Shown here in pieces: positions 8,059-16,770 of a stretch of 64,000 bases of DNA. The notes under the pieces were generated by a model. The model was given only the letters and a program-made list of their open reading frames with translations, made no database searches and was not told the origin of the DNA. The translations under genes were made by a program, and so were the position numbers. The stretch's first letter is position 1; every line of letters begins with the position of its first letter. This stretch comes from an uncultured Eubacteriales bacterium (lineage in GTDB: Bacteria > Bacillota > Clostridia > Christensenellales > DTU072), in NCBI GenBank assembly GCA_949292905.1, contig CASFAV010000004.1:1-64000 (forward strand). Direction: 5' to 3'.

Positions 8059-8301
8059 TTAATTTTCCGTTTCGTAGATCTTTACTTCGTTGTCCGGCAA
8101 CAGCTCGTAGGTAAGCTGTAAATCAAAGGAATTGCTAAACACCGCACCCCATTTATTTGAATCTCAAGACCATACTATCGGATATACGGACAGATAAAAG
8201 TTTTCTTTATCTTCCGTAAAAAACTTGACGGGATCGTTACTTCCGTCAGATATATATTTAGATAATATACACTTGTCATTATCCTTTCCGTACGCCGCCT
8301 G
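8059..8301 (-). pseudogene. Fragment of an unknown protein with internal stop
   Basis: An 81-codon frame with protein-like composition (KFFTEDKENFYLSVYPIVW, then an in-frame TGA at 8164-8166, then KWGAVFSNSFDLQLTYELL and TAA at 8059-8061). It begins directly after a TAA, with no start codon or ribosome binding site. It is best read as the decayed 3' end of a gene. No family recognised. The rest of the 7957-8466 stretch shows no gene, only GC-rich hairpins at about 8406-8464. Confidence 0.45.
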
Positions 8302-8466
8302 TTAACTTTCAAACGAAACCACTCGCTCAAATCTGTGCTTGTATGTGCTTTTTCGTTCGTTTACGGGGACTGTGAATTTATGTGCGGTTCGTTTAGCTCG
8401 TCAGGTTTGCACCGCTTCGCGGCGCAAACTTGCGGACTCCTCGAGGCGTAGCTTCGAGAAGTCTTG

Positions 8467-8520
8467 CCCGTCACTAGCTCCAAAAAGAAACAGACGGGCA
8501 AGCCGTCTGTTTCTTTTGGG

Positions 8521-8533
<13 letters not shown>
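8467..8533. repeat. Long hairpin that inverts the tRNA-Thr 3' end
   Basis: CCCGTCACTAGCTCC (8467-8481) is the exact reverse complement of 8519-8533, which is the T-arm/acceptor end of the tRNA gene. Inside it, 8483-8497 pairs with 8503-8517 around the loop GCAAG. Apart from one A-G mismatch (8482/8518) this is a 31-bp stem. Confidence 0.9.
8482..8517 (-). terminator. Terminator of tRNA-Thr
   Basis: On the minus strand AAAAGAAACAGACGG pairs with CCGTCTGTTTCTTTT across five loop bases and ends in a T run, starting 4 nt after the tRNA 3' end. Confidence 0.8.
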
Positions 8534-8593
<60 letters not shown>

Positions 8594-8632
8594 TTATTAC
8601 GTTGTTTACGCCCCTTCCGAGGTCGCTTTCTT

Positions 8633-8661
8633 ATTATAGGTTGTGTTTTTGCTTATGTCAA
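8633..8661 (-). promoter_or_regulatory. Promoter of tRNA-Thr
   Basis: Perfect TTGACA (complement of 8656-8661), 17-nt spacer and TATAAT (complement of 8633-8638), 39 nt upstream of the mature tRNA 5' end. Confidence 0.9.
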
Positions 8662-8681
8662 TTGTTTTTGCCTTAATTCGT

Positions 8682-8710
8682 TTTACAAATTTGCCATGAT
8701 GGCATATAAT
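8682..8710 (+). promoter_or_regulatory. Promoter of the SIS-domain gene
   Basis: TTTACA at 8682-8687, 17-nt spacer, TATAAT at 8705-8710. It diverges from the tRNA promoter and lies 42 nt upstream of the SIS start codon. Confidence 0.85.
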
Positions 8711-8752
8711 ACTATACATAGCGGCGTTTCGTCGTCGCAAGGAGATTTGCTT

Positions 8753-9787
8753 ATGTCGATCATGCTCAACGAGTTCCTGTCCGCGCCCGACGTCGTCCGT
8801 AACGTCATCGCCGCGAACAAAGCCGTTTACCGCGCTATCGCCAAAGAGTTCAAAGAACGCGGGATCACCAATATAACCACCGTCGCGCGAGGCACGTCCG
8901 ACAACGCCGCCACTTACTTCAAATATATAGTGGAAGCTATCGGAGAGATAATGGTAAGCAAATTCACTCCTTCCATCACGACCGTCTACGGCGCCAAAGT
9001 CAACCTCTCCAAAAATATGGTGCTCGCTATATCCCAAAGCGGTATGTCCACCGACACGCTTATGGTAGTGCAAAGCGCCAAGGAAACGGGTGCTATGACC
9101 GTAGCCGTCACCAATAATCCCGAATCCCCTCTCGCGCGCATGTGCGATTACCATATAGATCTTGCGGCTGGCGTCGAACACAGCGTAGGCGCGACTAAAT
9201 CTTTCCTTGCCGCCCTTACCGCTATGTATATGCTCTCAAACGCTCTCTCGCCCGTCACCGCGAAAATGAACGTGGCGGAGCTTGCTCCCCTTCTCGAGGA
9301 CTTCATCGAAGGCTATAAAGACTCCATAAAGGCTTTTGCGGAGGAGACCAAAGACGTCAACAATTACATTATCCTTACGCGCGGGCTGTGCCAATGCGTG
9401 GCGAGCGAGCTTTCGCTCAAAATGATGGAATCCTGCTATAAATTCACCCGTCCTTTCTCGACGTCGGACTTCATGCACGGACCGATCTCCATAGTGGAAG
9501 AAGGCACTCCCGTATTCATGATAGCGCCCGACTCCGAATTCACCGAAGAATTCATAAGCATGACCACCCGTCTCAATCTTCTCGGCGCAAACATAATATC
9601 GTTTACCGACATCAAAGACGTGGAGCTTATGTCGGCAAAAACCCTGCGTATGCCCACGGGACGCGGAATGCACGCGCCGTTCATCTATTCGATAGCCGTC
9701 GAATTGTACGTGGCGTATATGGCTGAAGCGCTCGGCATAAACGCCGATTCTCCGAGGAACCGCAGCAAAGTTACCATTACGAAGTGA
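8753..9787 (+). CDS. SIS-domain sugar-phosphate isomerase/aminotransferase-like protein
   Basis: 344 residues from the ATG at 8753, which has AAGGAG eight bases upstream; the frame is open much further 5', but that part crosses the tRNA and is not coding. It contains two tandem SIS domains like the isomerase half of GlmS, with no glutaminase domain. Seen are VARGTSDNAATYFKYI, the phosphosugar-binding SQSGMSTDTL, HSVGATKSFLAAL, and in the second domain LTRGLCQCVASELSLKMME and SDFMHGPISIVEEGTPV. Relatives deaminate or isomerise amino-sugar phosphates (AgaS-, FrlB- or NagB-II-like). The exact substrate cannot be told from sequence and no sugar genes are adjacent. Confidence 0.88.
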   Translation: MSIMLNEFLSAPDVVRNVIAANKAVYRAIAKEFKERGITNITTVARGTSDNAATYFKYIVEAIGEIMVSKFTPSITTVYGAKVNLSKNMVLAISQSGMSTDTLMVVQSAKETGAMTVAVTNNPESPLARMCDYHIDLAAGVEHSVGATKSFLAALTAMYMLSNALSPVTAKMNVAELAPLLEDFIEGYKDSIKAFAEETKDVNNYIILTRGLCQCVASELSLKMMESCYKFTRPFSTSDFMHGPISIVEEGTPVFMIAPDSEFTEEFISMTTRLNLLGANIISFTDIKDVELMSAKTLRMPTGRGMHAPFIYSIAVELYVAYMAEALGINADSPRNRSKVTITK

Positions 9788-9806
9788 CAGAAACGCATAA
9801 ACTTGT

Positions 9807-9834
9807 AAGCGAGCGGTTATTCGCCCGCTTTTTT
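9807..9834 (+). terminator. Terminator after the SIS-domain gene
   Basis: AAGCGAGCG pairs with CGCCCGCTT (one mismatch) around GTTATT, followed by TTTT. It ends only 11 nt before the GNAT start codon. Confidence 0.75.
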
Positions 9835-9845
9835 ATAATCCGAAT

Positions 9846-10379
9846 ATGAAATTCGTTGAAATACAAAACATTAAATCCGATAAATTCGCAAAAGCGTTGT
9901 ATCGCGAAGCGTTCCCGCTGCGCGAACGGAAACCGTATTTTATGCTGAAACGCAAAACGGTATCCGTAAACGCTATAACCGAAAACGGCGAAAAATGCGG
10001 AATAATAATCTATATCGAAACCGCCGATCTCGTATATATCGACTTTTTCGCGATATCCGCTGTTTCCCGCGGAGGCGGTAAAGGGGGAAAGGCAATCGAG
10101 GCGTTCTGTCGCGCGCACGCCGCGAAGCGCATCGTGCTCGAAATAGAGAATCCTTATATCGATTGCGACAATGCCGAGCAGCGCGAAAAACGCAAAAATT
10201 TTTATCTTCGCCACGGATTTACCGAAACGGACGTAAACGTAAAGATGAAAGGCTTGAACGCAATCTTGCTTACTTACGGCGGGGAAGTAAGCTATGAGCA
10301 ATACTTACGCGCGTTAACGGAAGGCTACGGCAAAGCTTTCGTGCGCTTCGTATCACCCCGTAAGATCGCTTCGCGTTAA
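9846..10379 (+). CDS. GNAT-family N-acetyltransferase
   Basis: 177 residues with the GNAT fold. The central strand YIDFFAISAVSRGGGKGGKAI carries the Q/RxxGxG/A-like acetyl-CoA pyrophosphate loop. VLEIENPYIDCDNAEQREKR and KNFYLRHGF form the last core strands, followed by a C-terminal extension. It transfers an acyl group from acyl-CoA to an amine; the acceptor is unknown. No Shine-Dalgarno sequence is visible and the preceding gene's terminator almost touches the start. A TATAAT at 9834-9839 would place transcription start at or next to the ATG, so the mRNA may be leaderless. Convergent with the end of the his operon. Confidence 0.82.
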   Translation: MKFVEIQNIKSDKFAKALYREAFPLRERKPYFMLKRKTVSVNAITENGEKCGIIIYIETADLVYIDFFAISAVSRGGGKGGKAIEAFCRAHAAKRIVLEIENPYIDCDNAEQREKRKNFYLRHGFTETDVNVKMKGLNAILLTYGGEVSYEQYLRALTEGYGKAFVRFVSPRKIASR

Positions 10380-10412
10380 CGCGAAGCGCGCTCCTTCGGG
10401 AGCGCGCTTTTT
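10367..10412 (+). terminator. Overlapping palindrome and terminator after the GNAT gene
   Basis: CGCTTCGCG-TTAA-CGCGAAGCG (10367-10388) is a perfect palindrome containing the GNAT stop codon. It overlaps a second hairpin, AAGCGCGCTCC-TTCG-GGAGCGCGCTT (10384-10409), followed by TTTT. The two are mutually exclusive. They also lie downstream of hisIE on the other strand, where no T run follows. Confidence 0.85.
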
Positions 10413-10440
10413 TCTTCTCTTTCATATTGCGTCCGCGCTA

Positions 10441-11091
10441 TCAGCCGCCCTGCTTTATCTTTTTGTCGATGACGTGGCGGGAAGCGAGCTCCGCGAATAC
10501 GTCTTTGGTCTCGATACCCATCTCCACCATCATCACCATCGCGTGATACATTAGGTCCGCAAGCTCGTATACAGCCGCCTGCTTGTTGCCCGCCTTACCT
10601 TCGATGATGACTTCGGTGCTCTCCTCGCCCACCTTCTTCAATATCTTGTCGATGCCTCTGTCGAAAAGATATGTAGTGTAGCTCCCTTCTTTTGGGTTCA
10701 ACTTGCGCCCTTTGATAAGGTCGTAAAGCCCTTCTATCGAAAAGTCCTTGTATTCGTCCGATACGTACACGTCGTCAACGAAACAACTCTCGTTACCGAG
10801 GTGGCAGGCGGGTCCGTCTTTCACCACTTCCACGACGAGCGCGTCCCTGTCGCAGTCGGCGCGTATGCACACTATGTGCTGATAATTCCCGCTCGTTTCG
10901 CCTTTCAGCCACAGCTTGTCGCGCGAACGGCTGTAAAAGCAGGTAAGTCCCTTTTCCATAGAAATTTCGAGGCTCTCCCTGCTCATATACGCAAGCGTAA
11001 GCACCTGCTTCGAAAAATAATCCTCTACGACGACAGGTATAAGTCCGCGTTCGTCGAATTTGAGTTCTTCTATTTTAACTGTTCCTAACAT
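10441..11091 (-). CDS. hisIE: Bifunctional phosphoribosyl-AMP cyclohydrolase / phosphoribosyl-ATP pyrophosphatase
   Basis: 216 residues, the usual length of the fusion. Residues of about 1-115 are HisI, opening the adenine ring of PR-AMP; metal and zinc ligands are seen in CIRADCDRDALVVEV and CHLGNESCF. Residues of about 120-205 are HisE, hydrolysing PR-ATP, with the acidic helix KVGEESTEVIIEGK and ELADLMYHAMVMMVEMG. These are the second and third steps of histidine synthesis. Last gene of the his operon; its start overlaps hisF by 7 nt, with AGGTAAGGAT as the ribosome binding site inside hisF. Confidence 0.97.
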   Translation of the reverse strand: MLGTVKIEELKFDERGLIPVVVEDYFSKQVLTLAYMSRESLEISMEKGLTCFYSRSRDKLWLKGETSGNYQHIVCIRADCDRDALVVEVVKDGPACHLGNESCFVDDVYVSDEYKDFSIEGLYDLIKGRKLNPKEGSYTTYLFDRGIDKILKKVGEESTEVIIEGKAGNKQAAVYELADLMYHAMVMMVEMGIETKDVFAELASRHVIDKKIKQGG

Positions 11092-11846
11092 ATCCTTACC
11101 TCCACGCCTTCGGCTTTCAATAATTTTTTCAGTTCTTTAATTTCCACTTCGCGGAAATGGAATATCGACGCCGCAAGTCCCGCGTCCACCTTGGGTATCT
11201 TACGGAAAAGCTCCGCGAAATCCTCCGCTTTACCCGCGCCGCCGGAAGCTATCACGGGGATATTGACTATATCGGTGACCGCCGTAAGCATCTCGATATC
11301 GAAGCCGCCCTTCACGCCGTCGGTATCTATACTGTTCAAGACTATCTCGCCCGCGCCGTGCGTTGCGCCGTATCTCGCCCATTCGAGGGCGTCCATACCG
11401 GTATCCTCTCTGCCGCCTTTCGCAAACACCCTGAACGCGCCGTCCACGCGCTTGACGTCCATCGAAAGCACCACGCATTGATCGCCGTATTTTTTCGCCG
11501 CCGCGGTTATCAAAGACTTGTCGCGGATCGCGCCGCTGTTGACGCTTACCTTGTCCGCGCCGCTCTTGAGTACCCTGTCGAAGTCGTCAACGGTATTGAT
11601 CCCTCCGCCTACGGTAAGCGGTATGAATATCTCTTGCGCCACTTCTTCGAGAATGTCTTTGAAAAGCGCGCGTCCCTCGTAAGACGCGGTAATGTCGTAG
11701 AACACGAGCTCGTCCGCGCCCGATTCGTTATAGTAACGCGCGAGCTCCACGGGACTTTCAACGTCCCGTATCGAAGTGAAATTCTTGCCTTTCACGACTC
11801 TGCCGTCCCTTACGTCCAGACAGGGTATGATTCTTTTAGTGAGCAT
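11085..11846 (-). CDS. hisF: Imidazole glycerol phosphate synthase, cyclase subunit
   Basis: 253 residues, a full (beta/alpha)8 barrel. The two catalytic aspartates are in IPCLDVRDGRVVKG (Asp11) and VLSMDVKRVDG, and phosphate-binding loops are LTVGGGI and IASGGAG. With HisH it turns PRFAR plus ammonia into imidazole glycerol phosphate and AICAR; the AICAR re-enters the purine route at PurH, whose gene lies in the same gene block. Overlaps hisA by 11 nt and hisIE by 7 nt. Confidence 0.98.
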   Translation of the reverse strand: MLTKRIIPCLDVRDGRVVKGKNFTSIRDVESPVELARYYNESGADELVFYDITASYEGRALFKDILEEVAQEIFIPLTVGGGINTVDDFDRVLKSGADKVSVNSGAIRDKSLITAAAKKYGDQCVVLSMDVKRVDGAFRVFAKGGREDTGMDALEWARYGATHGAGEIVLNSIDTDGVKGGFDIEMLTAVTDIVNIPVIASGGAGKAEDFAELFRKIPKVDAGLAASIFHFREVEIKELKKLLKAEGVEVRIC

Positions 11847-12561
11847 TTCCGTCTCCCAAAGCTATCGCTTCGGATAGCTTAATCGCATTTTTATATAGCG
11901 CCTTCCCTATTATCGCGCCGTATACTCCTATCTTTGCGAGCGCCTCTATATCATTAAGAGAGGTTACCCCGCCCGAAGCTATCACGTCGAGTCCCGCGAT
12001 ATTTTTGAGCTCCTCGTACGCCGAAATATTAGCTCCGCGCATACAGCCGTCGCGGGATACGTCGGTATAGATCACGGTCTTTATCCCCGCGTCCCTCAGC
12101 CTTACGCAGAAGTCGTATCCGCGTTCCGAGGAAAGTCTCTCCCAGCCGTGAGTGGCTACGAAACCCTCTTTCACGTCCGCTCCCACGGCTATCGCCGCGC
12201 CGTACTTCGACGCCATTTCTTTCGTGAAAGCGAAGTCCGTCACCGCGACGGTACCGAGTATCACCCTTTTCACGCCGAGCTCGAGATAGCTTACTATGCG
12301 CTTTTCGTCGCGTATGCCGCCGCCCACTTCTATATCGACGGCGCCCGTGGCGGCGAGCGCTTTTATGGTCGGGAAATTGACGGGGCTTCCGTACCGCGCG
12401 CCGTCGAGATCGACGACGTGCAGATTACGCGCTCCTTCCGCGATGAAGCCTTTCAGCACTTCCGTAGGATCGGAAGAATAGGTTTCGCGCGAGTCGAATT
12501 CCCCTTGCGTCAGTCTCACGGCGGAGCCGCTCATCAGATCTATTGCAGGTAATATTTCCAT
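11836..12561 (-). CDS. hisA: ProFAR isomerase
   Basis: 241 residues, a (beta/alpha)8 barrel homologous to HisF. It opens the ribose of ProFAR by an Amadori rearrangement to PRFAR. Catalytic Asp8 lies in ILPAIDLMSG and the second Asp in AVGADVKEG; TDVSRDGCMRGANI and ASGGVTS are the phosphate-binding loops. The start is 19 nt after hisH, with AAGGAT just upstream. Ordinary member of the operon with nothing unusual. Confidence 0.98.
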   Translation of the reverse strand: MEILPAIDLMSGSAVRLTQGEFDSRETYSSDPTEVLKGFIAEGARNLHVVDLDGARYGSPVNFPTIKALAATGAVDIEVGGGIRDEKRIVSYLELGVKRVILGTVAVTDFAFTKEMASKYGAAIAVGADVKEGFVATHGWERLSSERGYDFCVRLRDAGIKTVIYTDVSRDGCMRGANISAYEELKNIAGLDVIASGGVTSLNDIEALAKIGVYGAIIGKALYKNAIKLSEAIALGDGNAH

Positions 12562-12580
12562 ATCCTTTCCTTATCGACGG

Positions 12581-13198
12581 CTATTTGAGTTCGTCGAAGG
12601 CGCGCAGTATCTTCAATCCCGCGGAGCCGCTTTTCTCGGGGTGGAACTGCGTGCCGTAGACCTTGCCTTCGCGCACCACGCCGCTTACGGACACGCCGTA
12701 CGCGGAGGAAGCGAGCGTGTGCTCCGCCTCGGGCACATAATACGAGTGAACGTAATAAACGTAGTCGCCGTCGGAATTGTCTTTTAGTATCGGGTCGTTT
12801 CTCAATATTTTCAGGCTGTTCCAGCCCATTTCGGGCACTTTGAGCGAAACGCCGATATCGTCGAGATCTTTTGTAAGCGAGCGCACTTCGCCGGGCACGA
12901 AGCCCAATCCGGAATGAACGCCGTACTCGTAACTCACGTCGAAAAGCATCTGCATTCCGAGGCAGATACCCAGCAAAGGCTTACCGGAGAATACTTCCTC
13001 GCGAATGACGGGCGTAAGTAACGTGGCGTCGAGCTTCGCTCTCGCGTCCGCGAACGCGCCCACTCCGGGAAGAATGAGTTTATCCGCTTTTCTTACGCGC
13101 TCCGCGGAAGCGGTAACTTCCGCTTCTATGCCGAGGTATCTCAACGAAGCGGTCAGACTGAATAGATTGCCTACGCCGTAATCGATTATCGCTATCAT
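12581..13198 (-). CDS. hisH: Imidazole glycerol phosphate synthase, glutaminase subunit
   Basis: 205 residues, a class I glutamine amidotransferase that hydrolyses glutamine and channels ammonia to HisF. The triad is intact: the nucleophile Cys in LLGICLGMQMLF and the His and Glu in YGTQFHPEKSG. This intact active site contrasts with the degenerate one in CarA in the neighbouring pyr operon. Overlaps hisB by 4 nt. Confidence 0.97.
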   Translation of the reverse strand: MIAIIDYGVGNLFSLTASLRYLGIEAEVTASAERVRKADKLILPGVGAFADARAKLDATLLTPVIREEVFSGKPLLGICLGMQMLFDVSYEYGVHSGLGFVPGEVRSLTKDLDDIGVSLKVPEMGWNSLKILRNDPILKDNSDGDYVYYVHSYYVPEAEHTLASSAYGVSVSGVVREGKVYGTQFHPEKSGSAGLKILRAFDELK

Positions 13199-13815
13199 AG
13201 ACTGCCCTTCGTGGACGGTATCGCGTCTGCAAACTTCGCGTCGTAAGCCACGGCTTCGCGCACCGCTCTGCCGAAGCCTTTGAATACCGCCTCCAAAATG
13301 TGGTGAGTGTTCTTGCCGCTCAATTTCCTGACGTGCATCGTGACGCCCGCGCTTCTTACGAACGCCATGAGGAATTCTTCCACGAGCTCGGTATCGAAGC
13401 TGCCCGCTTTCGCGGGTATATCCTCGCCGTCGTCCTCTATCCTGGTCGCCCTGAGCTCCACGTCGTAGGCAAGATAGCTCCTTCCGCTGAAGTCGAGCGC
13501 CACCATAACGAGCGCTTCGTCCATCGGAAGTATCGACGAGCCGTATCTCGTTATCCCGCGCTTGTCGGCGAGCGCCTCTTTGAACGCCGTGCCGAGCACT
13601 ATCCCGATGTCCTCCGCCGAATGGTGAAAATCCACTTCCGTATCGCCCTTACAGGTAAGCGCGATATCCGTTTTCGACATTGCGGTGAACAGCGTGAGCA
13701 TGTGGTCGAAAAATCCGTTGCCGCTCTTTATCTCCGCTTTGCCGCTACCGTCAACGTCGAGCTTGAGCGTTACGTCCGTTTCGTTGGTCTTTCTTTTGAT
13801 CTCGCTTATTCTCAC
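13195..13815 (-). CDS. hisB: Imidazoleglycerol-phosphate dehydratase
   Basis: 206 residues, monofunctional: it lacks the N-terminal histidinol-phosphatase domain of enterobacterial HisB. Manganese-binding histidine motifs are GFFDHML, DFHHSAEDIGI and GKNTHHILEA, and the conserved end IPSTKGSL is present. It dehydrates imidazole glycerol phosphate to imidazole acetol phosphate. Overlaps hisH by 4 nt and lies 2 nt after hisC. Confidence 0.97.
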   Translation of the reverse strand: MRISEIKRKTNETDVTLKLDVDGSGKAEIKSGNGFFDHMLTLFTAMSKTDIALTCKGDTEVDFHHSAEDIGIVLGTAFKEALADKRGITRYGSSILPMDEALVMVALDFSGRSYLAYDVELRATRIEDDGEDIPAKAGSFDTELVEEFLMAFVRSAGVTMHVRKLSGKNTHHILEAVFKGFGRAVREAVAYDAKFADAIPSTKGSL

Positions 13816-13817
13816 TT

Positions 13818-14882
13818 TCAGGCTCCCGTAATTATATTTTTGATTTCCTTAATGAGTATTTCCATTTCATATCCGCTTCCCACGGTGATACGCACGAAGT
13901 CTTTCAGGGCAGGATCGGAGAAATGCCTTACGAGCACGCCGCGCGCCTTGAGCGCGAGGTACAGCGCTTCGCCCGCGATCTCGTCCGAACGCGCGAGAAG
14001 GAAATTCGCTACGGAAGGCAGCACCTCGAAACCGAGCTCTTTGAGCGCCGCCCTTGCGTATTCTCTCGTTACGATTATCTTCCTGCGGTTAACGTCGAAC
14101 CACTCTTTATCTCTTATCGCTTCCGCTCCGAGCTTCTCCGTGAGTCTGTTCACGTTATAAGGATTGAAAGAGAATTTGACCGCTTTTAGATCCGCTATAA
14201 GCGCCTCGTTAGCTATCGCGAATCCCAGTCTTGCGCCCGCTAAAGAACGCGACTTCGAGAAGGTCTGCACGACGATGAGGTTACCGTATTTTCGGGTGAG
14301 CTCCACCGCGCTCTCCGCGCCGAAATCGACGTAGGCTTCGTCGACGACGACGAGGCGGTCGGAGTTCGCGCTCACTATCCTCTCCACCTCTTCGAGCGTT
14401 ATCGCGATACCCGTCTGCGCGTTGGGATTGGCGAATATCACGTTGTCCGGGCAATCCACGAAGGCTTCGACGTCCAGCGAATAGTCGCTTTTAAGCGGTA
14501 TTACATGGTTTTCCACTCCGACGAGCGCGCCGAACACGGGATAGAAGCCGTAGCTTACCGAAGGAGAAGCGAGTTTATGCTTCCCGTCGCAGAACGCCGC
14601 ATAGATAAACGCGAGTATCTCGTCGGAGCCGTTGCCGACGATGACCTCGCTCCGCTTGACGCCGTAATACTCCGCTATCGCGTCGCTCACGACGCGACAT
14701 TCGGGATCGCTGTACAGCCTTAATCCGCGCACCGCGTCCTCGTCAATCGCCGCCACCGCTTTGGGCGAAGGCGGATAAGGACTCTCGTTGGTATTGAGTT
14801 TGATATACTTCCTGTCCTGCGGCTGTTCCCCGGGAACATAGGGATCGAGAGAAGAATATCTGTCTATAAGGAACTTGCTCAT
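13818..14882 (-). CDS. hisC: Histidinol-phosphate aminotransferase
   Basis: 354 residues, fold-type I PLP enzyme that transaminates imidazole acetol phosphate with glutamate. The PLP lysine is in QTFSKSRSLAGARLG. VVDEAYVDFG holds the PLP-ring Asp and Tyr. The usual NPNNPTG loop reads NPNAQTG here, a tolerated variation. HFSDPALKDFVRITVGS at the end carries the substrate-carboxylate Arg. Overlaps hisD by 4 nt. Confidence 0.96.
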   Translation of the reverse strand: MSKFLIDRYSSLDPYVPGEQPQDRKYIKLNTNESPYPPSPKAVAAIDEDAVRGLRLYSDPECRVVSDAIAEYYGVKRSEVIVGNGSDEILAFIYAAFCDGKHKLASPSVSYGFYPVFGALVGVENHVIPLKSDYSLDVEAFVDCPDNVIFANPNAQTGIAITLEEVERIVSANSDRLVVVDEAYVDFGAESAVELTRKYGNLIVVQTFSKSRSLAGARLGFAIANEALIADLKAVKFSFNPYNVNRLTEKLGAEAIRDKEWFDVNRRKIIVTREYARAALKELGFEVLPSVANFLLARSDEIAGEALYLALKARGVLVRHFSDPALKDFVRITVGSGYEMEILIKEIKNIITGA

Positions 14883-16153
14883 TTTCCGTAACGGACGGCG
14901 ACGCTCGCCGCGTGCGCCGTAAGCCCCTCCTCCTTTGCGAATCTCATCACTTCCGAAGCTATCACGTCGAGCGCTTCGCGCGAATAACTTATGTACTGCG
15001 ACTTTTTGATAAAATCGTCCACCGAAAGAGGCGACGAGAAGCGCGCCGTGCCGCTCGTGGGAAGGGTGTGATTGCTCCCCGCTAAATAATCGCCCACCGC
15101 TTCGGGAGTATAGTGTCCGAGGAATACGGAGCCCGCGCTCGTTACCTCGGGAAGCAGTTTTTCGGGATCTTCCACGCTCAATTCGAGATGTTCGGGGGCA
15201 AGTTCGTTGGAGATGCGTACCGCTTCCGAAAGATCTCCCGCTACTATTATCTTACCGTTATTCTCTATCGAAACGCGCGCTATTTCCTCGCGGGCAAGCT
15301 TTTTAAGCGCCTTTTCGATCTCCGCCGCCACTTCCTCCGCGAGCCGCTCGCTCGGCGTTATGAGTATGGCGGTAGCCCTCTTGTCGTGCTCCGCCTGCGA
15401 CAGCATATCCGCCGCCACGTAGTCCGCGCGGGCACTCTCGTCCGCTATGACGAGTATTTCGCTGGGGCCCGCTATCATATCTATTCCGACTACGCCCTGC
15501 ACGAGCTTTTTTGCGGTAGCGACGTAGACGTTTCCCGGTCCAACTATCTTGTCGGCGCGCGGGACGGACTCCGTCCCGTAAGCCATCGCCGCTATAGCCT
15601 GCGCGCCGCCGGACTTGTAAACCTCGTCCACGCCGGCAACTTTTGCCGCGGCAAGTATCGCGTCCGCTATCTTTCCGTTTCTGTCGGGCGGCGTGCACAT
15701 TATTATGCGCTTCACGCCCGCGATTTTGGCGGGGATAGCGTTCATGAGTACGGTCGAAGGATAACTCGCCGTGCCTCCCGGAACGTACAGCCCCGCGCAG
15801 GCAACTGGTATGAAACGCTGACCGAGTACCGCGCCGTCGCGTTCTATACGGTAATCCTTCCTGACCTGCGCCGAATGAAATTCGCGTATGTTCGCCGCCG
15901 CCTTTTCCATTATGGCGACAAATTCCTTATCCACGCGCGCGTATGCCGCGTCGATCTCCGCGGGAGTCGCCTTCAACGAATCGAGCTTCGCTTTATCGAA
16001 CGCTTCCGCATAGCGGTACAACGCCTTGTCGCCCTCTTTACGCACGTTCTCAATAATGTCTGAAACGCGCGCTTCTATCTCCCCGACGTCGTCTTCGCCC
16101 CTACAAAGTATCTCCTCGAGCGGAAGTTCGCCCGTGCGGTAAATCTTTATCAT
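14879..16153 (-). CDS. hisD: Histidinol dehydrogenase
   Basis: 424 residues from the ATG at 16151-16153, which overlaps the hisG stop (ATGA). The frame stays open upstream, but that part is an arginine-rich shadow of hisG. It oxidises histidinol to histidine in two NAD steps. GNVYVATAKKLV, DMIAGPSEILVIAD, SQAEHDKRATAIL (zinc ligands Gln and His), ELAPEHLEL (catalytic Glu-His) and the GHYTPEAVGDYLAGSNH segment are all intact. Confidence 0.97.
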   Translation of the reverse strand: MIKIYRTGELPLEEILCRGEDDVGEIEARVSDIIENVRKEGDKALYRYAEAFDKAKLDSLKATPAEIDAAYARVDKEFVAIMEKAAANIREFHSAQVRKDYRIERDGAVLGQRFIPVACAGLYVPGGTASYPSTVLMNAIPAKIAGVKRIIMCTPPDRNGKIADAILAAAKVAGVDEVYKSGGAQAIAAMAYGTESVPRADKIVGPGNVYVATAKKLVQGVVGIDMIAGPSEILVIADESARADYVAADMLSQAEHDKRATAILITPSERLAEEVAAEIEKALKKLAREEIARVSIENNGKIIVAGDLSEAVRISNELAPEHLELSVEDPEKLLPEVTSAGSVFLGHYTPEAVGDYLAGSNHTLPTSGTARFSSPLSVDDFIKKSQYISYSREALDVIASEVMRFAKEEGLTAHAASVAVRYGK

Positions 16154-16770
16154 TTCACTACCTCTCTCAATTTCGCTACGAGAGTTTCTATCTCCTCGCG
16201 CTTGAACTGATAACTCGCCTTGCACGCGATGAGCCTTGCGCTTATATCGGTTATCTCGGTGAATACGCTCATATCGTTTTCTTTGAGCGTGGTGCCCGTT
16301 TCGACTATGTCCACGATGACGTCGCTCATTCCGAGTATCGGCGCAAGCTCTATCGAGCCGTTCAGCTTGATGATCTCTATGTCCCTGTTGACCGAGGCGT
16401 AATACTTCCTCGCTATTCCGGGGAACTTGGTCGCGACGCGAAGCGGTCTTTCGACGTCCTCGCGGTAACCGTTTTTCGCGGCGACGGCAACTCTGCATTT
16501 GCCCATCTTGAGATCGAGGAGCTCGTAGACGTCGGGAGCGTATTCGAGAAGGATGTCCTTACCCACCACGCCGATATCCGCGACTCCGTTCTCGACGTAG
16601 ACCGTGACGTCGCTCGGCTTGACAAGAAAATAACATATCCCGCCCGCGGAATCTTCGAATACGAGTTTACGGTTCTCTTTCGTTATCTCGTCGATGTTGT
16701 AGCCGACTTCGGCGAGAAGTTTAAGCGTTTTGTCGGCAAGTCGTCCTTTGGGTAAAGCTACGTTAAGCAT
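16150..16770 (-). CDS. hisG: ATP phosphoribosyltransferase catalytic subunit, short form
   Basis: 206 residues. This is the short HisG type, which lacks the C-terminal histidine-binding domain and needs HisZ. It catalyses the committed step, ATP plus PRPP to PR-ATP. NVALPKGRLADKTL opens the protein, and IVDIVETGTTLKENDM is the PRPP-binding loop. Overlaps hisZ by 8 nt, so catalytic and regulatory subunits are translated together. Confidence 0.96.
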   Translation of the reverse strand: MLNVALPKGRLADKTLKLLAEVGYNIDEITKENRKLVFEDSAGGICYFLVKPSDVTVYVENGVADIGVVGKDILLEYAPDVYELLDLKMGKCRVAVAAKNGYREDVERPLRVATKFPGIARKYYASVNRDIEIIKLNGSIELAPILGMSDVIVDIVETGTTLKENDMSVFTEITDISARLIACKASYQFKREEIETLVAKLREVVK

